Positions 44,535-53,508 of a stretch of DNA of 64,000 bases are shown one piece after another. The translations under genes were made by a program, and so were the position numbers. The notes under the pieces are model-generated. The model did not search any database. It worked only from the letters and a program-made list of their open reading frames with translations, and was not told where the DNA came from. How positions within the stretch are numbered: position 1 is the stretch's first letter; each line of letters starts with the position of its first letter. Source of the stretch: Prevotella sp. (GTDB taxonomy: Bacteria; Bacteroidota; Bacteroidia; Bacteroidales; Bacteroidaceae); contig JAGCOB010000009.1 in NCBI GenBank assembly GCA_017645645.1, positions 53,898 to 117,897 on the forward strand, read 5' to 3'.

Positions 44535-44643
44535 TTTTTTATCCCTTCTTCACTTAACATTTCATGTTTACAAGCATTCTCCATAACGATCAAATCATCT
44601 GTCATACCAAACTTATGGTATATGAAAATGCCATTTAAAGGGT

Positions 44644-44675
44644 ATTGCGAGAGTGTAGATTTCACCGTACCTTTG
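44644..44675 (+). promoter_or_regulatory. Promoter of the cysteine-leader operon
   Basis: ATTG (44644-44647), a 20-bp spacer and TACCTTTG (44668-44675). The transcript should start near 44682, about 40 bases before the leader peptide ATG. Between this promoter and the pfkA promoter I see only a small hairpin (ATACCA/TGGTAT near 44610-44630). Confidence 0.75.
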
Positions 44676-44722
44676 CAGTGTCAAAAAGACATAGTAACAA
44701 ACAAATAAAAAACGTAAGAGTT

Positions 44723-44893
44723 ATGAAAACAATGATGATGAAACGAATGTGTTGCTGTTGTTGTAGCAGCATGCGCATGATGAGAAATGACAAGGAGGGA
44801 AGAGACCAACACATTATTAATATATATAAAGAACGACAAAAACATGAGAAAATCAGTATTCACCATAGCATTGCTCTTAGGGCTGCAAGCTAG
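44723..44893 (+). CDS. Cysteine-run leader peptide (56 codons)
   Basis: It starts MKTMMMKRMCCCCCSSMRMM: five successive Cys codons (44750-44764) and eight Met in the first 20 residues. The tail is hydrophilic and runs past the start of the next gene (44844), so translation of the two is physically linked. Peptides with runs of one amino acid upstream of an operon are the hallmark of ribosome-mediated attenuation. I do not see a classic terminator hairpin with a T tract between 44765 and 44843, so control may work through coupling or Rho instead. Annotated as a regulatory ORF; not expected to have a stand-alone function. Confidence 0.7.
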   Translation: MKTMMMKRMCCCCCSSMRMMRNDKEGRDQHIINIYKERQKHEKISIHHSIALRAAS

Positions 44894-45737
44894 TCAGACA
44901 GTAGGAGCACAGAACGAGCAGGTAACCCTTCGCGTACAGAATGCCGTACGACCATTAGTAGAGAAATGGGTTACCGAGTATACTAAAACCAACCATGACG
45001 CCACTTTCCAAATCGTTTCAGGGAAAGCAACCAACACAGAACATCAGATATCATTTGTGACAGAGCAGGATGCTGACGCTGTATTTTTTGCACGTTATGC
45101 TGTGCTGCCCGTCACCGTAAAGGAATCAGAGGCTTTTCAATTATTGAGCAACAAGCGTCTGAATGCCAAGAAGCTGAAGAGTCTCTTCTTCGTGAAGGAT
45201 GAGTTTGACGATGACACGAAAGAGAACAAAGTAGAGAAATCGCTTCATATCTACACAGGTAATAGCCAGCAGTCTGCCTCCCGTGCCTGGGCAGACAATT
45301 TTAAGCAGGAGACGAGTAATTATAAAGGTAAGAAGATCTCTGGGGATGATAGTTTTTTGAATACAGCAATCAGTCGTGACCCGTTAGGTATTGCCATCAA
45401 CTCTCTTTCCAATATTTTCGACTTACAGAGTCGCCAATTACGCAGCAACCTTTCCATCATCCCCCTCGACATCGATAAGCATGGAGAGCAGGTATTGGAT
45501 GAGGCACGTCTGGACGACATCATCCTCTTGTTGGAGCAGCAGCAGTTTGCCGAGATCCCAACGGGTAAGGTCGGTGTGGACTATGACCATCGCAACGCCA
45601 GTCAGAACGCTTTTGTTCGTTGGATATTAACAGATGGCAACAAATACATTCACGAGTACGGTTTGTTGCAGCTTCCCCAGAAGGAACTGACCGCACAGTT
45701 GCATCGTACCGAACAGCAAGAGTTAGCACAGAAATAA
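44844..45737 (+). CDS. Exported solute-binding-like protein (PBP type II fold)
   Basis: 297 aa with signal peptide MRKSVFTIALLLGLQASQTVGA. The mature sequence opens with TLRVQNAVRPLVEKWVTEYTKTNHDATFQIVSG, the pattern of PstS/sulfate-binding-like periplasmic proteins, and has the two-lobed arrangement of that fold. Ligand unknown. No ABC permease or ATPase is nearby, so it probably captures or presents a ligand to the SusC/SusD system or takes part in sensing. The start at 44844 is chosen because the signal peptide begins there. First structural gene after the Cys-run leader. Confidence 0.7.
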   Translation: MRKSVFTIALLLGLQASQTVGAQNEQVTLRVQNAVRPLVEKWVTEYTKTNHDATFQIVSGKATNTEHQISFVTEQDADAVFFARYAVLPVTVKESEAFQLLSNKRLNAKKLKSLFFVKDEFDDDTKENKVEKSLHIYTGNSQQSASRAWADNFKQETSNYKGKKISGDDSFLNTAISRDPLGIAINSLSNIFDLQSRQLRSNLSIIPLDIDKHGEQVLDEARLDDIILLLEQQQFAEIPTGKVGVDYDHRNASQNAFVRWILTDGNKYIHEYGLLQLPQKELTAQLHRTEQQELAQK

Positions 45738-45757
45738 TAAGGTAAAAAGATTTTGTT

Positions 45758-48700
45758 ATGAAAAAGAGAGTAGTACTATTTTTAATAGTGCTGGCTACGG
45801 TCTTGCCGTCTGCCGCACAGACAATTATCACAGGACGCATTGTGGATGCCCGTACAGGAGAGGCGTTGATTGGTGCATCTGTTGTCCCCAAGTCAAGTAA
45901 GGAGTTAGGTGCCGTTACCGATATTGATGGTAACTTCAAACTGGTAACCAACGTAGAGTTGCCCCTCACGCTGAGTGTACAGTATGTAGGCTATCGTCCG
46001 CAGGAGGTGGATGTCTATGATGCCTCCGAACCCGTCGATATCCAGTTGAGCGACAATGCCAGTCGTCTGAACGAAGTCGTCGTGATTGGCTACGGTGAAC
46101 AGAAGCGTCTGGAACTGACGAGTTCCATCTCCAGTGTTGGTGGTGATATCTTACGCCAGCAGAACAACTCGGTAGAGAGTGCCCTGCAGGGTGCGGTAGC
46201 AGGTCTTAACGTCACCCAGACCAGTGGTCAGCCAGGTGCGGCAAGCATCATCCGCATCCGTGGTGGTAACTCCATCACCGGTGGTAACGAACCCCTATAC
46301 GTCATTGATGGTTTTATCGTCTATAACGATCCTGCTGCCACCCGTACCGGTGCCAAGACGAGTGATGCCACACTTGACCCACTTGCCTTCCTGAATCCTG
46401 CCGACATCGAGAGCATCGAGGTCCTGAAGGATGTTTCAGCAACAGCTATTTACGGTACACGTGGTGCCAATGGTGTGATTATCATCACGACGAAGAAAGG
46501 TTCACATGGACGTAACAACATTACCTACGGAGCCAGTTTCGGATGGAGCTCTATTGCCAAGAAACTGAACTACATGAATGCACAGCAATGGGTAGACATC
46601 TGGCACGAGCTCTACCAGAACGGTGAACTGGGTTACGACCTCGACAACCCCACCGCCAGCTACGACTGGCAGAGCGAGGCGTTACGCACCGGTTTCCAGC
46701 AGGAACATCAGATTTCCGCCGTTGGTGGTGACGAGATTTCGCGTTATAGCGTCAGCGGTAACTTCAAAAGTCAGGACGGTATTGTCAAGGGTACGGGTCT
46801 AAAGCGCTATGCTGGTCGTGTCAACTACGAGCGTAACATCTTCAAGACACTCTTGGTCGGTGTGAATGCCAACATCGCTTACAACAAGATTACCGGTGTA
46901 TCAGACAACAGCGGTAACATGTTCCAGCCCAGTCCTTGGTTTGCTGCCATCTCTCACACACCATATACTCCTATTTATAATGCTGACGGTTCGTACAACT
47001 ACGATCCCACTCCTACCAGCATTGATATCTATAACGGAAAGGTTGGCAACCCCATCAGCGACCTGGAGAATACCAAGGCTGAGACGGAGAACACCCGTAC
47101 TATCGGTACCCTTTTCGCAGAGTGGACCGTCATCCCACAGTTGAAGTTGAAGGCAAGTCTGGGTGCCGATCTCTCGAACACCAACCAGAACTATTATGCG
47201 CCCTCATACACTACCAGTGGTCTCGCCAACAGCGGTTATGCTTCTGTTGGTCGTACGAAGACTCATACATGGCAGACTGAATATACTGCCACATACAGTA
47301 ATGTATTCAAAGGCAAGCATTCTGTCAACGCTTTGTTGGGTTATACCGCCCAGCGTACTGACCGTAGCAGTGTTGCCACAACAGCCTATGGATTCAGCAA
47401 CGATGCTACAGGCTACGATAACTTAGGTGCTGCCGCCACTACCCTGCCCTCCGTCAGCAGCCATTATGTTTCTACCCTCCAGTCGTGGATTGGTCGTGTA
47501 AACTACAGCTATGACTCACGTTATAATGCCTCACTCACACTGCGTGCCGACGGTTCGAGCCGTTTTGCCAAAGACCATCGTTGGGGATGGTTTCCCTCAC
47601 TGGGTCTCTCATGGAACATCGACCGTGAAAAGTGGCTCCATCTGGGCAAGAGCGTCGACTTCATCCAGTTGCGTGCCTCAGTAGGTACGGTGGGTAACCA
47701 GGAGATCGGTGACTACCAGTTTGCCGCCAACGTCGTGCCTCGCACCGTGATTATCAACAACCAGAAGGCTACCAGCTACATTATCGAGAACAAGTCGAAC
47801 CCTGATCTGAAGTGGGAGACAACCACCTCTTATAATATAGGACTGAGCACAGGTTTCTTCCAGAACCGACTGACCGTTACCCTCGATGCTTACTACAAGA
47901 AAACCAAGGACCTGTTGCTGGACGTTCCCGTGGAGCAGGTGACCGGTTTCTCCACTGTACTGCGTAACGTGGGCTCTGTCACCAACAAGGGTGTGGAGTT
48001 GGAGATCGGTGGTGTGCTGATTGACAAAAAGAACTGGCACTGGAATGTGAATGCGAATATCGCCCATAACAAGAACGAGGTGACCAGTCTGGGTAATTCC
48101 GAGTATTTCATTCCCGACTTTAACTCAGTAGGTACCCTTCAGTATATCAACCCATTGATCGTGAAGGTGGGCGAGCCTCTTGGTACATTCTACGGTTACA
48201 GGTTTAAAGGCATCATCCAGTCGGACGAGGACCTCAGCAAGTTGCCAGCACAGACCAATTCAACGGTTGAGCCAGGTAACCCCAAGTTCGAGGATGTCAA
48301 CGGCGACGGCGTTGTCAACGAACAGGACCGTGTGGTACTCGGCAATATACAGCCTAAGTTCACCTATGGCTTCAATACCAAGGTGGCTTATAAGAACTGG
48401 GACCTCTTCGTCAGCATCAGCGGTAGCTATGGCAACAAACTGTTCAACGCCCTTGCCTGCCGACTGGATCGCGGTAACGGTTACTACTATAACCCATTGG
48501 CAGAAGTTGCTGACCGTTGGACACCGACGAATCCCAGCAACACGATACAGAAGGCGACCAGTGCCACCTCTATCTATGCTGACGACCGTTTCGTGGAGAA
48601 TGCCAGCTACCTGAAGTTCCGTAATATTCAGTTGGGTTATACCCTGCCCGTTCCACAAATTACAAAGGATGCCAAGTTGCGCCTCTATGTATCGTTGCAG

Positions 48701-48850
48701 AACTTCTTCACCATCACAAACTACAACGGTTACGACCCAGAGGCAAACCGTAATGGTATCGACGAGACGAGTGCCCTCTATCAGGGAATTGACTATGGTG
48801 CCTATCCTATGGCTAAAACGGTATTATTCGGATTTAATATCACATTGTAA
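45758..48850 (+). CDS. SusC/RagA-type TonB-linked outer-membrane transporter
   Basis: 1030 aa. Signal peptide ending LPSAAQ, then a carboxypeptidase-regulatory-like domain (ITGRIVDARTGEALIGASV to DIQLSD), TonB box VVVIGYGEQKR, plug with LQGAVAGLNVTQTSG and the RagA signature IEVLKDVSATAIYGTRGANGVIIITTKKG, and a large barrel ending in VLFGFNITL. It forms the lid-and-barrel pair with the SusD protein encoded next. The substrate cannot be read, but the surrounding enzymes are not glycan-active, so a sulfur compound or peptide-like molecule is inferred. Confidence 0.95.
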   Translation: MKKRVVLFLIVLATVLPSAAQTIITGRIVDARTGEALIGASVVPKSSKELGAVTDIDGNFKLVTNVELPLTLSVQYVGYRPQEVDVYDASEPVDIQLSDNASRLNEVVVIGYGEQKRLELTSSISSVGGDILRQQNNSVESALQGAVAGLNVTQTSGQPGAASIIRIRGGNSITGGNEPLYVIDGFIVYNDPAATRTGAKTSDATLDPLAFLNPADIESIEVLKDVSATAIYGTRGANGVIIITTKKGSHGRNNITYGASFGWSSIAKKLNYMNAQQWVDIWHELYQNGELGYDLDNPTASYDWQSEALRTGFQQEHQISAVGGDEISRYSVSGNFKSQDGIVKGTGLKRYAGRVNYERNIFKTLLVGVNANIAYNKITGVSDNSGNMFQPSPWFAAISHTPYTPIYNADGSYNYDPTPTSIDIYNGKVGNPISDLENTKAETENTRTIGTLFAEWTVIPQLKLKASLGADLSNTNQNYYAPSYTTSGLANSGYASVGRTKTHTWQTEYTATYSNVFKGKHSVNALLGYTAQRTDRSSVATTAYGFSNDATGYDNLGAAATTLPSVSSHYVSTLQSWIGRVNYSYDSRYNASLTLRADGSSRFAKDHRWGWFPSLGLSWNIDREKWLHLGKSVDFIQLRASVGTVGNQEIGDYQFAANVVPRTVIINNQKATSYIIENKSNPDLKWETTTSYNIGLSTGFFQNRLTVTLDAYYKKTKDLLLDVPVEQVTGFSTVLRNVGSVTNKGVELEIGGVLIDKKNWHWNVNANIAHNKNEVTSLGNSEYFIPDFNSVGTLQYINPLIVKVGEPLGTFYGYRFKGIIQSDEDLSKLPAQTNSTVEPGNPKFEDVNGDGVVNEQDRVVLGNIQPKFTYGFNTKVAYKNWDLFVSISGSYGNKLFNALACRLDRGNGYYYNPLAEVADRWTPTNPSNTIQKATSATSIYADDRFVENASYLKFRNIQLGYTLPVPQITKDAKLRLYVSLQNFFTITNYNGYDPEANRNGIDETSALYQGIDYGAYPMAKTVLFGFNITL

Positions 48851-48890
48851 CGAAATACCAAAATCTCGAAATAACGAAATAACGATAATT
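48851..48890 (+). repeat. CGAAAT repeats between susC and susD
   Basis: Degenerate CGAAATA units (CGAAATACC, CGAAATAACGAAATAACG) fill the gap. The same units recur at 50475-50520 after susD. They resemble a dispersed intergenic repeat of Bacteroidota. Confidence 0.6.
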
Positions 48891-50474
48891 ATGAAAAAGA
48901 ATCTATTATATATCGCAGCCAGTCTGCTGCTTGCAAGCTGCGCAGACCTTGACCAGAGCTCTATCAGCTCTATCGACAAAGATAATTTCTATCAGAGCAA
49001 GGAAGATATCGAGACCGCCATCAATGGTATCTACCAGGAGTTTACGGTGGACGGATTCTATGGCATGTTCAACAACCAGAGTGTCTATATCAACGACCTG
49101 CAGACCGACTATGTGAAGGCTGGTGCACAGACCAACTCCGCTCACATCCGTGAGCTCAGTAACTTTGCCATTCAGCCCACCAACCTCTTCGTCAGCTATG
49201 CCTGGGAAGAGCACTATACCGCCATCAACCGCGCCAATGTGGTGATAGACAAAGTATCTGAGGCATCGTTCCTCGACGAACAGTCGAAACAGAACTACAT
49301 CAACGAGGCTCGTTTCCTGCGTGGTTTTATGTACTTCAACCTAGTACGCTATTTTGGAGGAGTTCCCATCGTACTGCACGACGGTGAGGGCGAGGGTGCT
49401 CCCCGCAACTCGACTGACGAGGTCTATCATCAGATTGTTGAGGACTTCACCGCTGCTGAGAGCCTGCCTGCCAACTATACCACGTTAGACAGTAAGGCGA
49501 ATAGTCTGGCTGCATCGGCAATTCTCTCGAAGGTTTACCTGACTTGGGCACAGACACTGACTGAGGAAGGAAGAGCCAACCAAGCCCAATTCTATCAGAA
49601 GGCTATCCAGTATGCCGACAAGATCATCAACTCCCAGAAATACCGTCTACTCGACAAGTTTATCGACAACTGGTCGGTTGACAAGAAGAACGGTCCAGAA
49701 CATATCTTCTCCATCGAGCACGACCGTACTATCAACGGTAACGTGTCAGGACACTGCACCTTTGCCACCAACTGGGATAATGCCGAGCCCGTGCTCCTGG
49801 CTACCAGCGACAAGTACTACGAGCAGACCGACCCTCGTGACCAGCGTCGTGACGGTTCATGGGCAAAGAAACTCTATAACCCCAACACGGGAGAGGACTT
49901 TGTATTTACCATCCCCCGCTTCCGTAAGTACATCGATTCGCTGAACTATGCCAACACGGCATCTCCAGGTAACTCCGCAGGTCAGTCGATCAACACGACC
50001 ATCATCCGCTATGCAGAGATCCTGCTCATCAAGGCTGAGGCTGAGAATGAGTTGAACGGTCCTACGACAGCAGCCTATGATGCCATCAACCAAGTACGCC
50101 GCCGAGCTTACTGGAGTCCCTACGAGGACACACAGTTCACGCCCTCTGACGGTTCTGCCCTCAACCTTTCCGGCTTGACAAAGGAACAGTTCCGTGAGAA
50201 GCTCCGTGAGGAGCGTCGTCTGGAGTTCATACTTGAGGGACAGCGGTGGTTCGACCTTATCCGTTGGCATATCCTGGTGAAATATGTGAAGGAGAATACG
50301 CCTACCGATGCCGAGACATTAGGTACCAAAACCACCAAGATACAGAATGTATCGAAGAAGAACTACCTGTTGCCATTGCCTCTGGAGCAGCTGATCCTGA
50401 ATCCGAATCTGGAGCAGAACTGGGGTTACAGCGGAGAGACAGGAGACGGCCCCTATGGACCAGAATATGAGTAA
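48891..50474 (+). CDS. SusD/RagB-type surface lipoprotein
   Basis: 527 aa from MKKNLLYIAASLLLASC (lipobox LASC); earlier in-frame starts lie within susC and are rejected. The N-terminal SusD region has INGIYQEFTVDGFYGMFNN and TPR-like helices (RFLRGFMYFNLVRYFGGVPIV). The C-terminal RagB/SusD signature is REERRLEFILEGQRWFDLIRWHI, and the protein ends LPLPLEQLILNPNLEQNWGY. It binds substrate at the cell surface as the lid of the SusC partner. Confidence 0.95.
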   Translation: MKKNLLYIAASLLLASCADLDQSSISSIDKDNFYQSKEDIETAINGIYQEFTVDGFYGMFNNQSVYINDLQTDYVKAGAQTNSAHIRELSNFAIQPTNLFVSYAWEEHYTAINRANVVIDKVSEASFLDEQSKQNYINEARFLRGFMYFNLVRYFGGVPIVLHDGEGEGAPRNSTDEVYHQIVEDFTAAESLPANYTTLDSKANSLAASAILSKVYLTWAQTLTEEGRANQAQFYQKAIQYADKIINSQKYRLLDKFIDNWSVDKKNGPEHIFSIEHDRTINGNVSGHCTFATNWDNAEPVLLATSDKYYEQTDPRDQRRDGSWAKKLYNPNTGEDFVFTIPRFRKYIDSLNYANTASPGNSAGQSINTTIIRYAEILLIKAEAENELNGPTTAAYDAINQVRRRAYWSPYEDTQFTPSDGSALNLSGLTKEQFREKLREERRLEFILEGQRWFDLIRWHILVKYVKENTPTDAETLGTKTTKIQNVSKKNYLLPLPLEQLILNPNLEQNWGYSGETGDGPYGPEYE

Positions 50475-50533
50475 CGAAACATCGAAATCTCGAAATACCG
50501 AAACATCGAAACAACAAAAAACAATAAAAAACA

Positions 50534-51577
50534 ATGAAAAAGAATTTATTTAGAACAGTTGCAGTGGCACTTCTCGTTGCCGCAGGTTTTCAATCAGTTG
50601 ACGCACAGTCACAAGTAGCAAACAATCGTCGTGAGCGCATCCTTCAGGTGCTTGACCAGAGTCGCCCTAACGAGTATATTCCAGCAGGCTTCTTTCTTCA
50701 TTTTGAGAACAAGCTGGGACGCAAGGCAGTACAGGATCATAAGGACTTCTATCGTGCCACCAACATGGACTTCGTGAAGGTGTTCTACGAGATCAGTGTC
50801 CCACAGATTGACATTAAGAGTGGTAAAGACTGGGAGAAGGTGCCCGTTTATGATGAGGCATTCTTCGCTCCTCAGGTGGCAGTCATCGAAGACCTTGCCC
50901 GTGAGTTCGGCAAAGAGGCATTCATCCTGCCTACTGTTTACTCTCCCCTTGCCCTTGCTCACCAGACCTTAGGTCGTGGCAAGGACCTGAAGAAACTGGC
51001 AGAGGAGAATCCCGTGGCTTTCGGTAAGGCTATCAAGAACCTCTCCCTCTCTATCGAGAACTACTTGCGTTCTGCTCGCAAGCATGGTGCTGACGGCTTC
51101 TATGTGTCCAGTCAGGGTGGTGACGGCAACTCCCTCTCTACTAAGATATGGAACGAGCAGGTACGTCAGTGGGACAAGCATGTCTCTGAGGTAGCTAACG
51201 AGATCGGTGAGATCAATATCCTGCATATCTGCGACTACGGTACACCGTTCAAGAATGCCGAGGCACTGTATGCCTTTGCCGACTATCCCGCCAGCATCAT
51301 CAACGTACCCTTGAATTTCTCTGACGGCTCTACCCTCAACTTGAAGGAGGCACAGAAGCGTTTCGGTCGTCCTATTTTCGGTGGTCTGGAGCGTCTGGGT
51401 GTCATTGCCACAGGATCTATTGAACAGGCGAAGGCTGCTGTCGACGAGGTGTTGGAGAATGCCTCTCCCAACTTCATTCTGGGTGCCGACTGCACCGTGC
51501 CTGGTGACACTGACTGGGAGAAGCTGCGTGCCGTCATTGACTACGCACACACCTGGAGACAGACTCATAAGAAGTAA
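50534..51577 (+). CDS. Exported UroD-family protein, first copy
   Basis: 347 aa. A signal peptide (MKKNLFRTVAVALLVAAG, cleavage near VDAQ) precedes a uroporphyrinogen-decarboxylase-fold domain. The zinc-methyltransferase pattern of MtaA/MetE-like members is present: HIC in NILHICDYG and a later Cys in LGADCTVPGDTDWEKLR. Cytoplasmic relatives decarboxylate porphyrins or transfer methyl groups to thiols; export is unusual. Absence of the typical UroD N-terminal RQAGRY motif argues against porphyrin decarboxylation. Paralogous to the next gene, with an identical stretch AVIDYAHTWRQTHKK at the end. Confidence 0.8.
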   Translation: MKKNLFRTVAVALLVAAGFQSVDAQSQVANNRRERILQVLDQSRPNEYIPAGFFLHFENKLGRKAVQDHKDFYRATNMDFVKVFYEISVPQIDIKSGKDWEKVPVYDEAFFAPQVAVIEDLAREFGKEAFILPTVYSPLALAHQTLGRGKDLKKLAEENPVAFGKAIKNLSLSIENYLRSARKHGADGFYVSSQGGDGNSLSTKIWNEQVRQWDKHVSEVANEIGEINILHICDYGTPFKNAEALYAFADYPASIINVPLNFSDGSTLNLKEAQKRFGRPIFGGLERLGVIATGSIEQAKAAVDEVLENASPNFILGADCTVPGDTDWEKLRAVIDYAHTWRQTHKK

Positions 51578-51601
51578 TTGACCATTTTAATTTTAAGTAA
51601 T

Positions 51602-52615
51602 ATGGAGGGAAAAATTATAAAATTGTTGTTACTCTCAGCAATTACACTGACAGCTTGTTCCGTACAACAGGAAGAGCAGGTGACGAACAAGCGTGACCTG
51701 ATAGAGCAGGTGCTTGACCTGTCAAAAGCACCAGACGTAATACCAGCAGCCTTTTTCCACCATTTCCCCGATAAATTCGGACCAAAGGCAATAGAGGAGC
51801 ACATCGCCTTCTTCAAAGCCACTGGTAACGACATATTGAAAGTGCAGTACGAGACTCTGCCTCCGCAATGGGAAATCAAAACCGCCAAGGATTTCGAGAA
51901 GGTTGTGGAATTACCTACTGAGTATTTTGAGGATCAACTGCAGGTCATTGAAGCATTGGCAAAGCAATACAAGGATTCGGCTCTAATCATTCCGACGGTT
52001 TATTCTCCGTTACTGATTCTCCATCAGGCTGCCGGTGGACCGGCAGTTGACGAAGTCATCAAACAGAATCCAGCCGCTGCGGAACCTGCTTTTGAAAAGC
52101 TGGCAAAGAGTATTGCCAACTATATCCGCGCAGCTCGCGAACGTGGTGCTGATGGATTCTATGTCTCCTCGCATGGTGGTAATATAGAGTTCTTCGGTCA
52201 GGATTCTGAAGTATGGACGAAGTATCTTCGCAAGTGGGATAAATACATTTCTGAAATTGCCGATTCTGTAGCTCCTCTGAACATTCTGCATATTTGCGGA
52301 GGCGAGTATAAGGACCTCGATGCATGGGCAGACTATCCTGGCACCATCATCAACCTTCCAGAGTTTGACGTGAAGAAGCTTCGCCACGCTCAGGAGGTAT
52401 TCAAGCGTCCCATCCTCGGAGGACTCGATCATCGTGGAGTACTCATCAACGGAACACTCGAAGAGCTATTGGCTCATGTCGATACCATACTTACAGAAGG
52501 ACCTCAGAATCTGATTCTCGGTGCCAACTGCACAGTACCCGATTCTACATCCAGCGAGCGTCTGCGTGCCGTCATCGACTACGCACACACCTGGCGACAG
52601 ACACATAAAAAATAA
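51602..52615 (+). CDS. UroD-family lipoprotein, second copy
   Basis: 337 aa from MEGKIIKLLLLSAITLTAC, a lipoprotein signal with lipobox LTAC; an ATG eight codons upstream is less likely. The domain is the same as in the preceding gene, with NILHICGGEY and LGANCTVPDSTSSERLR as the probable zinc ligands H-x-C and Cys. So one copy is soluble in the periplasm and one is lipid-anchored. Divergence between the copies is substantial except in the core motifs and the C-terminus. They may form a heterodimer, which is inference. Confidence 0.8.
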   Translation: MEGKIIKLLLLSAITLTACSVQQEEQVTNKRDLIEQVLDLSKAPDVIPAAFFHHFPDKFGPKAIEEHIAFFKATGNDILKVQYETLPPQWEIKTAKDFEKVVELPTEYFEDQLQVIEALAKQYKDSALIIPTVYSPLLILHQAAGGPAVDEVIKQNPAAAEPAFEKLAKSIANYIRAARERGADGFYVSSHGGNIEFFGQDSEVWTKYLRKWDKYISEIADSVAPLNILHICGGEYKDLDAWADYPGTIINLPEFDVKKLRHAQEVFKRPILGGLDHRGVLINGTLEELLAHVDTILTEGPQNLILGANCTVPDSTSSERLRAVIDYAHTWRQTHKK

Positions 52616-52635
52616 AAGAACTAGAATGTCGGTCT

Positions 52636-53493
52636 ATGAACAGGAGAGAATTTCTTGAGAATACAGCCAAAGCAATAATTCCTACCACAGGAATATTGCT
52701 TGCGGCTTCTCACCCAACCTTGGCAAAGGCTCTGGAGCAAGTAGACCTCGACGACCAGCCAGCCCCTCATCAGGATAAGACACCATTCAAGTTCGAAGGC
52801 TTCAATGAGCGTGTACAGGCTTATATCGTAGCTCGTTATTACGTCAGACTGACAGACACCTACGGCAAGCAAGGTCTCGATACTTTCCTGCTGGCAACAC
52901 GAACCTACGCTGAACAGCGTGGACATCGTATGGCACAACGTGCGCTAGCCGACGGACAGGAATTAAACTATGTGACGTATTACAAATATGGAGAATGGGT
53001 TCCGTCGGAAGAAATCAAGAAACGTGGCGAGGCTCTTCAGAGTGAGCCTATTAAGGATATCTCCTATCAAGCAACCAAGATTACACGCTGCCCCTGGGCC
53101 ATACAGTTCCGCGAGATGGGATTGTCTAAGGCTGGACTGGCTTACTGCAAGGATTTGGATGCCTCTATCTATCGTGGATTCAATCCTGCTATCGCCTATG
53201 AGACTCGCCAAACGCTCAACGATCACGATTATTGTGTACAATGTGCTCCTGGCACCAGAGTACCCGACGAAGCACTGACTTGCCCTAAATACAAAAAAGG
53301 ACTACGTTCCTTTGAATATCATTGTGCTCATACGTACTGGACTTTTCGTCAGGTCATCTCGTCGGTATTCGGCAATAACGGTGTTACTATCGCAAAAGGT
53401 GTCTTGAGTGATGTTGAACAGGATCTGGGTAAAAAGTTTGTCACAACACTAAAGAAATACAAGAAGACCGACTTCAACGTCGCCAATATTTAA
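52636..53493 (+). CDS. Tat-exported L-2-amino-thiazoline-4-carboxylate hydrolase-like protein
   Basis: 285 aa. It begins MNRREFLENTAKAIIPTTG, a twin-arginine signal (RREFL), then a hydrophobic segment. The central part matches my memory of the ATC hydrolase family: ITRCPWAIQFREMGL, AYCKDLDASIYRGFNP, and RQTLNDHDYCVQC, with C152, C171, D173 and C200 likely essential. In Pseudomonas, ATC hydrolase opens the thiazoline ring to N-carbamoyl-L-cysteine. Tat export suggests a folded or cofactor-containing protein. The family call needs a profile search. Position before an amidohydrolase supports a two-step cysteine-releasing route. Confidence 0.62.
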   Translation: MNRREFLENTAKAIIPTTGILLAASHPTLAKALEQVDLDDQPAPHQDKTPFKFEGFNERVQAYIVARYYVRLTDTYGKQGLDTFLLATRTYAEQRGHRMAQRALADGQELNYVTYYKYGEWVPSEEIKKRGEALQSEPIKDISYQATKITRCPWAIQFREMGLSKAGLAYCKDLDASIYRGFNPAIAYETRQTLNDHDYCVQCAPGTRVPDEALTCPKYKKGLRSFEYHCAHTYWTFRQVISSVFGNNGVTIAKGVLSDVEQDLGKKFVTTLKKYKKTDFNVANI

Positions 53494-53508
53494 AACTTCA
53501 TCGAATAA

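Noticed and set aside
44645-44722. N-terminal extension of the Cys-run ORF from a TTG
   Set aside because: The extension would start inside the -33/-7 promoter region, so it cannot be in the transcript. The ATG at 44723 is the first usable start.
44765-44843. Classic attenuator terminator after the Cys codons
   Set aside because: Only a 5-bp stem (TGCTG/CAGCA) overlaps the Cys codons, and no G/C-rich hairpin followed by a T run was found before the next gene.
50534-52615. Haem-pathway uroporphyrinogen decarboxylase (hemE)
   Set aside because: Both proteins carry export signals, lack the typical RQAGRY N-terminus of HemE and have the H-x-C/Cys pattern of zinc methyltransferases.
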